Under the pieces are notes generated by a model. The model did no database searches. It was given only the letters and a program-made list of their open reading frames with translations, and was not told where the DNA came from. From positions 8,248,001 to 8,312,000 of the forward strand of contig NC_079889.1 of NCBI RefSeq assembly GCF_029227915.1: 64,000 nucleotides of DNA, given 5' to 3'. Origin of the DNA: Hydractinia symbiolongicarpus (taxonomy: Eukaryota; Cnidaria; Hydrozoa; Anthoathecata; Hydractiniidae). Positions 54,741-64,000 of this stretch are shown here, in pieces. The translations under genes were made by a program, and so were the position numbers. Numbering within the stretch: the stretch's first letter is position 1; the number at the start of each line of letters is the position of its first letter.

Positions 54741-56060
54741 TTAGAAACTATTGCTATCATACTCAGAACCTAACAAAACAAGTTTTGCAAAGCAGCTGGA
54801 ACAGGGCTCCAACTGCTTCATTTCTTTAGCAGGAATTTGATGCGAGAATGAAAACATAGTCCATCGGGAGGACATCATGTCTGACTCCTTCTCGTCGCGT
54901 TGATTATATTTTCCAATGTACTCTATCTGGGCCTTGCTGGTTGCAAAGAAAGGTATGGAGTTTGTCCTGTCGATGCATAAATCCGTAGCATACTGGTTTT
55001 TGGGTCTCGGTAAATGCACCGTTTGACCCTCCAGTAGCAGCAAAAAATCGCTCCATGCTATTATTTCTGAAGACCACCTGAAATCATTTAGGTAAGCCAC
55101 TTCACACTCGTCGAGCCCAACCCAGGCGTAGCGTCCAGTGGCAGGATTAACAAATGCGGTGAACATAATTTCAATAGGGTTCAGCAGAAATGACTTGCCA
55201 CAATTAGTTGGTCCTACAAGCAAAATGTTGTTGCGTTTTTGACGACCCTTATTAAAACTTTCACGCAAAGCAGTAGCAAAAACTATAGCGTTGATGTGGT
55301 TTTTAAGCAGCACATCGCGAGCAGAAACGAGCCATTCACCTTTGCAGTTGGAATTGCACGGCGCAAATGCATGGGATTGTATTATTTCCAACCGTGACTT
55401 GTTCTCCCTCTCAATAATTTGAGGTGCTTCTTGCATTCGCCAAGTTGTTGCGAGAAGGTCTGCGAGAGCCTTAGGTGACTTGTTCAAAACGAAAGAATGT
55501 AGATCTTTTTCCCCGCTTTGATTTCTTAGAAGAGCAGCCTGTAGCAATTCTGAGTCCTTTCGAATGTTGTGTTTTACCATTAACTCGGAAACGTCACTAT
55601 TCGAAAGACGCTCTTTTGCTACAGGTGCTTCCGCAGCTGCAGGGGTGCTGTCTCTATCCCTCGTGGTGTTTAATCGTTGTCGCTTTGCAACCGTCGAGTT
55701 CCGCCTCATGGCTTTTTTTGTCTTTGGTGAACCTATCGTGCTCAAATCTGTGTGGTTTGGGCTGTGAAGTATGTCCGCCACCGGTTTGTTTTTTGCAACA
55801 TATCTGTACGCTGCCACATAACCGCAATGCTGCGATGAAAAATGCAAAACAAGGTGGTGTTTGTTCCAAACACTGTTCTTTATAGGGTTCCACCTTCGAG
55901 TGCCATTGAACTTAACGCACATATGAAAATGCTTTCCCCCGTTAGCGTGATCTTCTATACAACATGCCAACTGCTCAACAGAGCGATTGCTGGCCCCGTT
56001 GTGAAATGCCTCAAGAATTATCTCGGAGAAACGCTTTTCAAAACTGTTGTCGGCGCTCAT
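54741..56060 (-). pseudogene. Rep, unit 8, lacking HUH motif I
   Basis: An in-frame deletion of 96 bp removes residues 10-41, including the AYLITYSQAD motif. Motifs II and III and the helicase remain (439 residues). The nuclease fold should be broken, so it is called a pseudogene although the frame is open. Confidence 0.85.
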
Positions 56061-56469
56061 GTCTATTAAACTTTTAAAACTGAAAACAGAAGGCGTGCGT
56101 TTGTATATAAAATTCTTGTAGTTTATATCATTATTTGCAGTTTTTTTTATTTACGCTAGCTTATGTTGATTTAAAGGGAGCACACTTTAGCCTCCAACTT
56201 GTAAAAATATGTATTATGTAGCTCAGAAACTCAACTTGTATCAATCACACAGTAAACTCTACCATTACTGTTTGTTTACATTTCATTCCTCATGTAAAAG
56301 TACTGAATTTTGAATAAAAGATGGCTACCAAGCACATGGCCACATGGGCTAGCTGTTTGATACAAGATGTGTTGGAGCAGTCTTATTTAGAGTATGTTAA
56401 GACTTGTTTTATTTTTGAACTGTTTTGAACCTGGTAAGGAAACCTCTGTTCAATTTTTTTTTCCAATTT

Positions 56470-56674
56470 TCAGACAATCCCAGACAAAATAAGTGGCAAA
56501 ATGTCATTTTTCCAGTGAAAATTCAGTGTACCCCCCTTCCCCCAATATCAGAGTTGAGTTAGGCCTTGTTTTGTGCCCTGACGCATAGAAGCAACACTGA
56601 TATGGGGGAGGGGGGGGGTGAGAGAAACAGTATTTTGTGAAAATTGCCACTATATTTTGTCTGGGATTGTCTGA
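56470..56674. repeat. Junction palindrome, units 8/9
   Basis: G-run of 9; otherwise as the 1/2 junction. Confidence 0.8.
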
Positions 56675-57375
56675 GACAAGTTTAGACTTAGAATTTTTCC
56701 GAGTTCAGTTTCGACTTAGATTTTTTCCAGCATTTGACTTGGTACCTTGTGAAGTGATATTTTGTGTTAATGATAACAACAAATGTTCTGAAAGGCAAAA
56801 TATCTCTTCAATTTTGCAGGTGACACTCGGCTTGCGTACAGTTTCCCGTGCCTCCAGGGAAGAATTTGACGCATAAACTTCGCCTTTGTGATAAAAATAT
56901 ACTGTTTTCTTTTTTTTTACTATATACAAACAAATCCGATAAATAATCTCTCTATTAAAGTCTTATGTGCATATTAACGTACTAAAAACTGTATATACCA
57001 GTGCGAAACAGCTGCGTTTACATTTACACGTGTTGATTTAGCATGTTAATGTTGAACGGTAAATTTGAACGTTCGCTTCAACGTTTGTTTGTATTTTCTT
57101 GTTCAAATTCAGGACAAAAACATATGTAAACAAAGCGTTCCGTACTGGTGACTACATTAAAATTTCAGTTTGCTTCTAACAAAATGTTCTGACAAAACTT
57201 GTACTTTCAGATATAAAGCTATAAATAACAAAATGCAACAGCAACGCAACATCACCAAAAAGATTACGCCTGAAATGTCGACGTACTTTAAGGTACTTCA
57301 TCAACAAAACGGAATGACGGGTGCAGAAATAAAAAAAATGTTTCCTCAATTTGCGTTACGCAGCTACACCGACAA

Positions 57376-58320
57376 ATGAAACATGAGCTCGGTCGTGAAG
57401 ACAAGCGACACAACAACACTGGAAGACCAAGGAAATTGACAGTTCGCGATGAACGTACCGTACTTAGAACGATAACAAGACTTCGCGAGGAGCGGAATCA
57501 ATTTTCATCCAAGCGCATTCAAGAAGAAGCGAACCTGGCACATGTATCAACAAGAACAGTACGTCGTTGCTTACACAAACATGGATATAATTATCGTCAA
57601 GCTCGAAAGAAAGGTCTCGTCACGAAAACCGACAAGGTCAAGAGACTTGCATTTGCAAGAGAAATGCTTCCTGTGGGAACTGATTTTTGGAAATATGAAA
57701 TTGCGTTTTATTTTGATGGGGTGAGTTTTGGTCACAAAAGCAATCCGCACGGAGAGGCTCGAGCAGCTGGCGCAATGACTTGGAGACTCGCAAAAGAAGG
57801 TCTTAGTCAAACCACAAAAGGCAAGAAGGAAGGGAGTGGGGGCAAAATGGCTCAGTTTTTTATTGGAATATCTTACGATCGTGGCGTAGTTCTTTGTGAA
57901 CAAATGGAAGACAAACTGACTGGAAAAACCTTTGCTGAATTTGTGAAAACGCATTTTCCAAAAACATTTACACGTACTGTCAATCCTCAATGCCATACAT
58001 TTTTGCAAGATGGAGATCCGCGACAAGTTTCAAAGGCTGCGAAAGAGGCAATGGCTTCCATAAATTGCACGATGTTCGGGATTCCAGCACGTTCCCCGGA
58101 TCTCAATCCTATAGAGAATGTTTTTCACCTTGTAAGGAAGCAGATTCGTGATGATGCCCTACGAATGCAACTGACACGAGAGAGTTACAAGCAATTTTGC
58201 GAAAGGGTAAAACGCACTATCGAAAACTTTCCTACCGACATTATAAACAGAACGATCGAGTCAATACCAAAGCGACTGAAACTTGTGGTTCAAGGAAAAG
58301 GCAACAGAACCAAGTATTAA
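57376..58320 (+). CDS. DD34E transposase, unit 9
   Basis: Same translation as unit 1; upstream frame at 57233-57379. Confidence 0.9.
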   Translation: MKHELGREDKRHNNTGRPRKLTVRDERTVLRTITRLREERNQFSSKRIQEEANLAHVSTRTVRRCLHKHGYNYRQARKKGLVTKTDKVKRLAFAREMLPVGTDFWKYEIAFYFDGVSFGHKSNPHGEARAAGAMTWRLAKEGLSQTTKGKKEGSGGKMAQFFIGISYDRGVVLCEQMEDKLTGKTFAEFVKTHFPKTFTRTVNPQCHTFLQDGDPRQVSKAAKEAMASINCTMFGIPARSPDLNPIENVFHLVRKQIRDDALRMQLTRESYKQFCERVKRTIENFPTDIINRTIESIPKRLKLVVQGKGNRTKY

Positions 58321-58388
58321 ATTACTTTTTCTTTTTTTTGTTGGGAGAAATGTTTTATATAGTGTGATTTTCCATTTGAAGGTTTAGG

Positions 58389-58616
58389 GTCACGCGTCAC
58401 CAACGCGTCACCAACAAGTCACCAACATGTCACCAATACATGCCCACCAAAATGACGCGTCACCACACGTCACCACTAATAATATAAAATATACTAATAC
58501 TATTATTATAATACTGTTTGGTGACATGTGGTGACATGTGTCTTTTTTGTCATTTTCCTATATAACTACTGGTAACATGTTGGTGACTCGTTGGTGACAT
58601 GTTGGTGACATGTGAC
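58389..58616. other. Origin-like iteron block, unit 9
   Basis: Same iteron order and hairpin as unit 1. Confidence 0.75.
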
Positions 58617-58623
58617 AAAACAA

Positions 58624-60039
58624 TTAGAAACTATTGCTATCATACTCAGAACCTAACAAAACAAGTTTTGCAAAGCAGCTGGAACAGGGCTCCAACTGCT
58701 TCATTTCTTTAGCAGGAATTTGATGCGAGAATGAAAACATAGTCCATCGGGAGGACATCATGTCTGACTCCTTCTCGTCGCGTTGATTATATTTTCCAAT
58801 GTACTCTATCTGGGCCTTGCTGGTTGCAAAGAAAGGTATGGAGTTTGTCCTGTCGATGCATAAATCCGTAGCATACTGGTTTTTGGGTCTCGGTAAATGC
58901 ACCGTTTGACCCTCCAGTAGCAGCAAAAAATCGCTCCATGCTATTATTTCTGAAGACCACCTGAAATCATTTAGGTAAGCCACTTCACACTCGTCGAGCC
59001 CAACCCAGGCGTAGCGTCCAGTGGCAGGATTAACAAATGCGGTGAACATAATTTCAATAGGGTTCAGCAGAAATGACTTGCCACAATTAGTTGGTCCTAC
59101 AAGCAAAATGTTGTTGCGTTTTTGACGACCCTTATTAAAACTTTCACGCAAAGCAGTAGCAAAAACTATAGCGTTGATGTGGTTTTTAAGCAGCACATCG
59201 CGAGCAGAAACGAGCCATTCACCTTTGCAGTTGGAATTGCACGGCGCAAATGCATGGGATTGTATTATTTCCAACCGTGACTTGTTCTCCCTCTCAATAA
59301 TTTGAGGTGCTTCTTGCATTCGCCAAGTTGTTGCGAGAAGGTCTGCGAGAGCCTTAGGTGACTTGTTCAAAACGAAAGAATGTAGATCTTTTTCCCCGCT
59401 TTGATTTCTTAGAAGAGCAGCCTGTAGCAATTCTGAGTCCTTTCGAATGTTGTGTTTTACCATTAACTCGGAAACGTCACTATTCGAAAGACGCTCTTTT
59501 GCTACAGGTGCTTCCGCAGCTGCAGGGGTGCTGTCTCTATCCCTCGTGGTGTTTAATCGTTGTCGCTTTGCAACCGTCGAGTTCCGCCTCATGGCTTTTT
59601 TTGTCTTTGGTGAACCTATCGTGCTCAAATCTGTGTGGTTTGGGCTGTGAAGTATGTCCGCCACCGGTTTGTTTTTTGCAACATATCTGTACGCTGCCAC
59701 ATAACCGCAATGCTGCGATGAAAAATGCAAAACAAGGTGGTGTTTGTTCCAAACACTGTTCTTTATAGGGTTCCACCTTCGAGTGCCATTGAACTTAACG
59801 CACATATGAAAATGCTTTCCCCCGTTAGCGTGATCTTCTATACAACATGCCAACTGCTCAACAGAGCGATTGCTGGCCCCGTTGTGAAATGCCTCAAGAA
59901 TTATCTCGGAGAAACGCTGAGTGTTGGGGACCTTTTCCATGTCTGCTTGTGAATATGTTATCAAATAAGCTCTTCTATTGTCACGATTCGATAAACTTTG
60001 TGTAAAGTCCAATTTTTCAAAACTGTTGTCGGCGCTCAT
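58624..60039 (-). CDS. CRESS-like Rep, unit 9
   Basis: 471 residues, Leu192/Val277 variant; last intact rep in the window. Confidence 0.9.
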   Translation of the reverse strand: MSADNSFEKLDFTQSLSNRDNRRAYLITYSQADMEKVPNTQRFSEIILEAFHNGASNRSVEQLACCIEDHANGGKHFHMCVKFNGTRRWNPIKNSVWNKHHLVLHFSSQHCGYVAAYRYVAKNKPVADILHSPNHTDLSTIGSPKTKKAMRRNSTVAKRQRLNTTRDRDSTPAAAEAPVAKERLSNSDVSELMVKHNIRKDSELLQAALLRNQSGEKDLHSFVLNKSPKALADLLATTWRMQEAPQIIERENKSRLEIIQSHAFAPCNSNCKGEWLVSARDVLLKNHINAIVFATALRESFNKGRQKRNNILLVGPTNCGKSFLLNPIEIMFTAFVNPATGRYAWVGLDECEVAYLNDFRWSSEIIAWSDFLLLLEGQTVHLPRPKNQYATDLCIDRTNSIPFFATSKAQIEYIGKYNQRDEKESDMMSSRWTMFSFSHQIPAKEMKQLEPCSSCFAKLVLLGSEYDSNSF

Positions 60040-60448
60040 GTCTATTAAACTTTTAAAACTGAAAACAGAAGGCGTGCGTTTGTATATAAAATTCTTGTAG
60101 TTTATATCATTATTTGCAGTTTTTTTTATTTACGCTAGCTTATGTTGATTTAAAGGGAGCACACTTTAGCCTCCAACTTGTAAAAATATGTATTATGTAG
60201 CTCAGAAACTCAACTTGTATCAATCACACAGTAAACTCTACCATTACTGTTTGTTTACATTTCATTCCTCATGTAAAAGTACTGAATTTTGAATAAAAGA
60301 TGGCTACCAAGCACATGGCCACATGGGCTAGCTGTTTGATACAAGATGTGTTGGAGCAGTCTTATTTAGAGTATGTTAAGACTTGTTTTATTTTTGAACT
60401 GTTTTGAACCTGGTAAGGAAACCTCTGTTCAATTTTTTTTTCCAATTT

Positions 60449-60652
60449 TCAGACAATCCCAGACAAAATAAGTGGCAAAATGTCATTTTTCCAGTGAAAA
60501 TTCAGTGTACCCCCCTTCCCCCAATATCAGAGTTGAGTTAGGCCTTGTTTTGTGCCCTGACGCATAGAAGCAACACTGATATGGGGGAGGGGGGGGTGAG
60601 AGAAACAGTATTTTGTGAAAATTGCCACTATATTTTGTCTGGGATTGTCTGA
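60449..60652. repeat. Junction palindrome, units 9/10
   Basis: Same arms and centre as the 1/2 junction. Confidence 0.8.
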
Positions 60653-61353
60653 GACAAGTTTAGACTTAGAATTTTTCCGAGTTCAGTTTCGACTTAGATT
60701 TTTTCCAGCATTTGACTTGGTACCTTGTGAAGTGATATTTTGTGTTAATGATAACAACAAATGTTCTGAAAGGCAAAATATCTCTTCAATTTTGCAGGTG
60801 ACACTCGGCTTGCGTACAGTTTCCCGTGCCTCCAGGGAAGAATTTGACGCATAAACTTCGCCTTTGTGATTAAAATATACTGTTTTCTTTTTTTTTACTA
60901 TATACAAACAAATCCGATAAATAATCTCTCTATTAAAGTCTTATGTGCATATTAACGTACTAAAAACTGTATATACCAGTGCGAAACAGCTGCGTTTACA
61001 TTTACACGTGTTGATTTAGCATGTTAATGTTGAACGGTAAATTTGAACGTTCGCTTCAACGTTTGTTTGTATTTTCTTGTTCAAATTCAGGACAAAAACA
61101 TATGTAAACAAAGCGTTCCGTACTGGTGACTACATTAAAATTTCAGTTTGCTTCTAACAAAATGTTCTGACAAAACTTGTACTTTCAGATATAAAGCTAT
61201 AAATAACAAAATGCAACAGCAACGCAACATCACCAAAAAGATTACGCCTGAAATGTCGACGTACTTTAAGGTACTTCATCAACAAAACGGAATGACGGGT
61301 GCAGAAATAAAAAAAATGTTTCCTCAATTTGCGTTACGCAGCTACACCGACAA

Positions 61354-62298
61354 ATGAAACATGAGCTCGGTCGTGAAGACAAGCGACACAACAACACTGG
61401 AAGACCAAGGAAATTGACAGTTCGCGATGAACGTACCGTACTTAGAACGATAACAAGACTTCGCGAGGAGCGGAATCAATTTTCATCCAAGCGCATTCAA
61501 GAAGAAGCGAACCTGGCACATGTATCAACAAGAACAGTACGTCGTTGCTTACACAAACATGGATATAATTATCGTCAAGCTCGAAAGAAAGGTCTCGTCA
61601 CGAAAACCGACAAGGTCAAGAGACTTGCATTTGCAAGAGAAATGCTTCCTGTGGGAACTGATTTTTGGAAATATGAAATTGCGTTTTATTTTGATGGGGT
61701 GAGTTTTGGTCACAAAAGCAATCCGCACGGAGAGGCTCGAGCAGCTGGCGCAATGACTTGGAGACTCGCAAAAGAAGGTCTTAGTCAAACCACAAAAGGC
61801 AAGAAGGAAGGGAGTGGGGGCAAAATGGCTCAGTTTTTTATTGGAATATCTTACGATCGTGGCGTAGTTCTTTGTGAACAAATGGAAGACAAACTGACTG
61901 GAAAAACCTTTGCTGAATTTGTGAAAACGCATTTTCCAAAAACATTTACACGTACTGTCAATCCTCAATGCCATACATTTTTGCAAGATGGAGATCCGCG
62001 ACAAGTTTCAAAAGCTGCGAAAGAGGCAATGGCTTCCATAAATTGCACGATGTTCGGGATTCCAGCACGTTCCCCGGATCTCAATCCTATAGAGAATGTT
62101 TTTCACCTTGTAAGGAAGCAGATTCGTGATGATGCCCTACGAATGCAACTGACATGAGAGAGTTACAAGCAATTTTGCGAAAGGGTAAAACGCACTATCG
62201 AAAACTTTCCTACCGACATTATAAACAGAACGATCGAGTCAATACCAAAGCGACTGAAACTTGTGGTTCAAGGAAAAGGCAACAGAACCAAGTATTAA
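61354..62298 (+). pseudogene. DD34E transposase, unit 10, nonsense mutant
   Basis: A CGA to TGA change at 62155-62157 stops the protein after residue 267. All three catalytic residues are upstream of the stop, but the last 47 residues are lost. The upstream frame is at 61211-61357. Confidence 0.9.
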
Positions 62299-62366
62299 AT
62301 TACTTTTTCATTTTTTTGTTGGGAGAAATGTTTTATATAGTGTGATTTTCCATTTGAAGGTTTAGG

Positions 62367-62594
62367 GTCACGCGTCACCAACGCGTCACCAACAAGTCAC
62401 CAACATGTCACCAATACATGCCCACCAAAATGACGCGTCACCACACGTCACCACTAATAATATAAAATATACTAATACTATTATTATAATACTGTTTGGT
62501 GACATGTGGTGACATGTGTCTTTTTTGTCATTTTCCTATATAACTACTGGTAACATGTTGGTGACTCGTTGGTGACATGTTGGTGACATGTGAC
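62367..62594. other. Origin-like iteron block, unit 10
   Basis: Same iteron order and hairpin as unit 1. Confidence 0.75.
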
Positions 62595-62601
62595 AAAACA
62601 A

Positions 62602-64000
62602 TTAGAAACTATTGCTATCATACTCAGAACCTAACAAAACAAGTTTTGCAAAGCAGCTGGAACAGGGCTCCAACTGCTTCATTTCTTTAGCAGGAATTTG
62701 ATGCGAGAATGAAAACATAGTCCATCGGGAGGACATCATGTCTGACTCCTTCTCGTCGCGTTGATTATATTTTCCAATCTACTCTATCTGGGCCTTGCTG
62801 GTTGCAAAGAAAGGTATGGAGTTTGTCCTGTCGATGCATAAATCCGTAGCATACTGGTTTTTGGGTCTCGGTAAATGCACCGTTTGACCCTCCAGTAGCA
62901 GCAAAAAATCGCTCCATGCTATTATTTCTGAAGACCACCTGAAATCATTTAGGTAAGCCACTTCACACTCGTCGAGCCCAACCCAGGCGTAGCGTCCAGT
63001 GGCAGGATTAACAAATGCGGTGAACATAATTTCAATAGGGTTCAGCAGAAATGACTTGCCACAATTAGTTGGTCCTACAAGCAAAATGTTGTTGCGTTTT
63101 TGACGACCCTTATTAAAACTTTCACGCAAAGCAGTAGCAAAAACTATAGCGTTGATGTGGTTTTTAAGCAGCACATCGCGAGCAGAAACGAGCCATTCAC
63201 CTTTGCAGTTGGAATTGCACGGCGCAAATGCATGGGATTGTATTATTTCCAACCGTGACTTGTTCTCCCTCTCAATAATTTGAGGTGCTTCTTGCATTCG
63301 CCAAGTTGTTGCGAGAAGGTCTGCGAGAGCCTTAGGTGACTTGTTCAAAACGAAAGAATGTAGATCTTTTTCCCCGCTTTGATTTCTTAGAAGAGCAGCC
63401 TGTAGCAATTCTGAGTCCTTTCGAATGTTGTGTTTTACCATGAACTCGGAAACGTCACTATTCGAAAGACGCTCTTTTGCTACAGGTGCTTCCGCAGCTG
63501 CAGGGGTGCTGTCTCTATCCCTCGTGGTGTTTAATCGTTGTCGCTTTGCAACCGTCGAGTTCCGCCTCATGGCTTTTTTTGTCTTTGGTGAACCTATCGT
63601 GCTCAAATCTGTGTGGTTTGGGCTGTGAAGTATGTCCGCCACCGGTTTGTTTTTTGCAACATATCTGTACGCTGCCACATAACCGCAATGCTGCGATGAA
63701 AAATGCAAAACAAGGTGGTGTTTGTTCCAAACACTGTTCTTTATAGGGTTCCACCTTCGAGTGCCATTGAACTTAACGCACATATGAAAATGCTTTCCCC
63801 CGTTAGCGTGATCTTCTATACAACATGCCAACTGCTCAACAGAGCGATTGCTGGCCCCGTTGTGAAATGCCTCAAGAATTATCTCGGAGAAACGCTGAGT
63901 GTTGGGGACCTTTTCCATGTCTGCTTGTGAATATGTTATCAAATAAGCTCTTCTATTGTCACGATTCGATAAACTTTGTGTAAAGTCCAATTTTTCAAAA
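62602..64000 (-). pseudogene. Rep, unit 10, nonsense mutant, 5' end outside the window
   Basis: A Tyr413 codon has become a stop at 62779-62781, removing the Arg-finger region and the C-terminus. Phe192 with Val277 makes it a mosaic of the two Rep variants. The first codons lie beyond 64000. Confidence 0.9.

Larger units (their letters stand above)
52493..56469 (+). mobile_element. Unit 8 of the array (both genes damaged)
   Basis: 3977 bp: a 95-bp tandem duplication in the transposase and a 96-bp deletion in rep nearly cancel. It also has private base changes, for example GTGCCAAACAG near 53024. Confidence 0.95.
56470..60448 (+). mobile_element. Unit 9 of the array
   Basis: 3979 bp, G-run of 9, second sequence type, both genes restored. 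Confidence 0.95.
24649..64000 (+). mobile_element. Array of ten head-to-tail transposase-Rep units
   Basis: Ten copies of one unit of about 3978 bp in the same orientation fill the rest of the window. Lengths of full internal copies 2-9 are 3978, 3978, 3978, 3981, 3978, 3978, 3977 and 3979. Every difference is explained by a G-run (7 to 11 bases) and, in copy 8, by +95 and -96 bp. Copies differ at a few scattered bases only, yet those differences show they are separate copies and not one sequence pasted ten times. The left edge is at ACAATCCC (24649) directly after GAACT of the hAT gene. The right edge is outside the window. Confidence 0.95.
60449..64000 (+). mobile_element. Unit 10 of the array, cut by the window end
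   Basis: The first 3552 bases are present. It mixes markers of both sequence types and carries a stop in each gene. Confidence 0.95.

Noticed and set aside
24649-64000. Integrated virus genome or bacterial plasmid
   Set aside because: There is no capsid-like or plasmid gene in the unit. The second gene is a Tc1-branch transposase, and flanking DNA is animal-type retroelements with introns.
24649-64000. Polinton/Maverick-type element
   Set aside because: No family B polymerase, packaging ATPase or capsid genes, and the unit is far too small.

Overview
This is AT-rich eukaryotic DNA made almost wholly of mobile elements nested in one another. GT-AG introns inside transposon genes, BEL/Pao, hAT and non-LTR elements, and HECT and USP ubiquitin-system domains point to an animal. 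An aquatic invertebrate such as a cnidarian is my best guess, but the species cannot be read from the sequence. I see no ordinary host gene, tRNA or rRNA.

Bases 1-24,648 are a layered graveyard. A decayed hAT transposon (about 780-4466, minus strand) is fused to the front of a Rep gene (HUH endonuclease plus helicase), and that Rep gene is split by a 5'-truncated LINE (2455-4020). A BEL/Pao retrotransposon on the minus strand runs from gag (17936) to a candidate 3' LTR (5146-5354). It is cut by a USP-type deubiquitinase gene (5784-6913) and by copies of a repeat called R1 here (6936-13443, 14545-15190, 16912-17726). One R1 copy is itself split by a 5.7-kb DNA transposon (7404-13119) with clear inverted ends, a 6-bp target duplication, an integrase-type transposase and a HECT ubiquitin-ligase-like gene. 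A second non-LTR fragment (17973-19259) hosts a structurally complete hAT element (19260-23056) with a 5-bp target duplication and an open two-exon transposase. A second hAT element (23499-24648) is broken off by the array.

Bases 24,649-64,000 are ten head-to-tail copies of one 3.98-kb unit; the tenth runs off the window. Each unit has a Tc1/mariner-type DD34E transposase on the plus strand, a CRESS-virus-like Rep on the minus strand, an origin-like block of 11-bp iterons flanking an AT-loop hairpin where the two genes converge, and an imperfect palindrome of about 200 bp at the unit junction. All length differences between copies come from one G-run plus one 95-bp duplication and one 96-bp deletion in copy 8. 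Copies 1-7 and 9 keep an open rep. Every copy has its transposase split at the same ATGA overlap.

My reading, which is inference, is that this is a transposon that joins cut-and-paste integration (DD34E transposase) to rolling-circle replication (Rep plus origin). The head-to-tail array would then be a replication concatemer, later shuffled by recombination. I do not recall a described family with this pair of enzymes, but I could not search for one.
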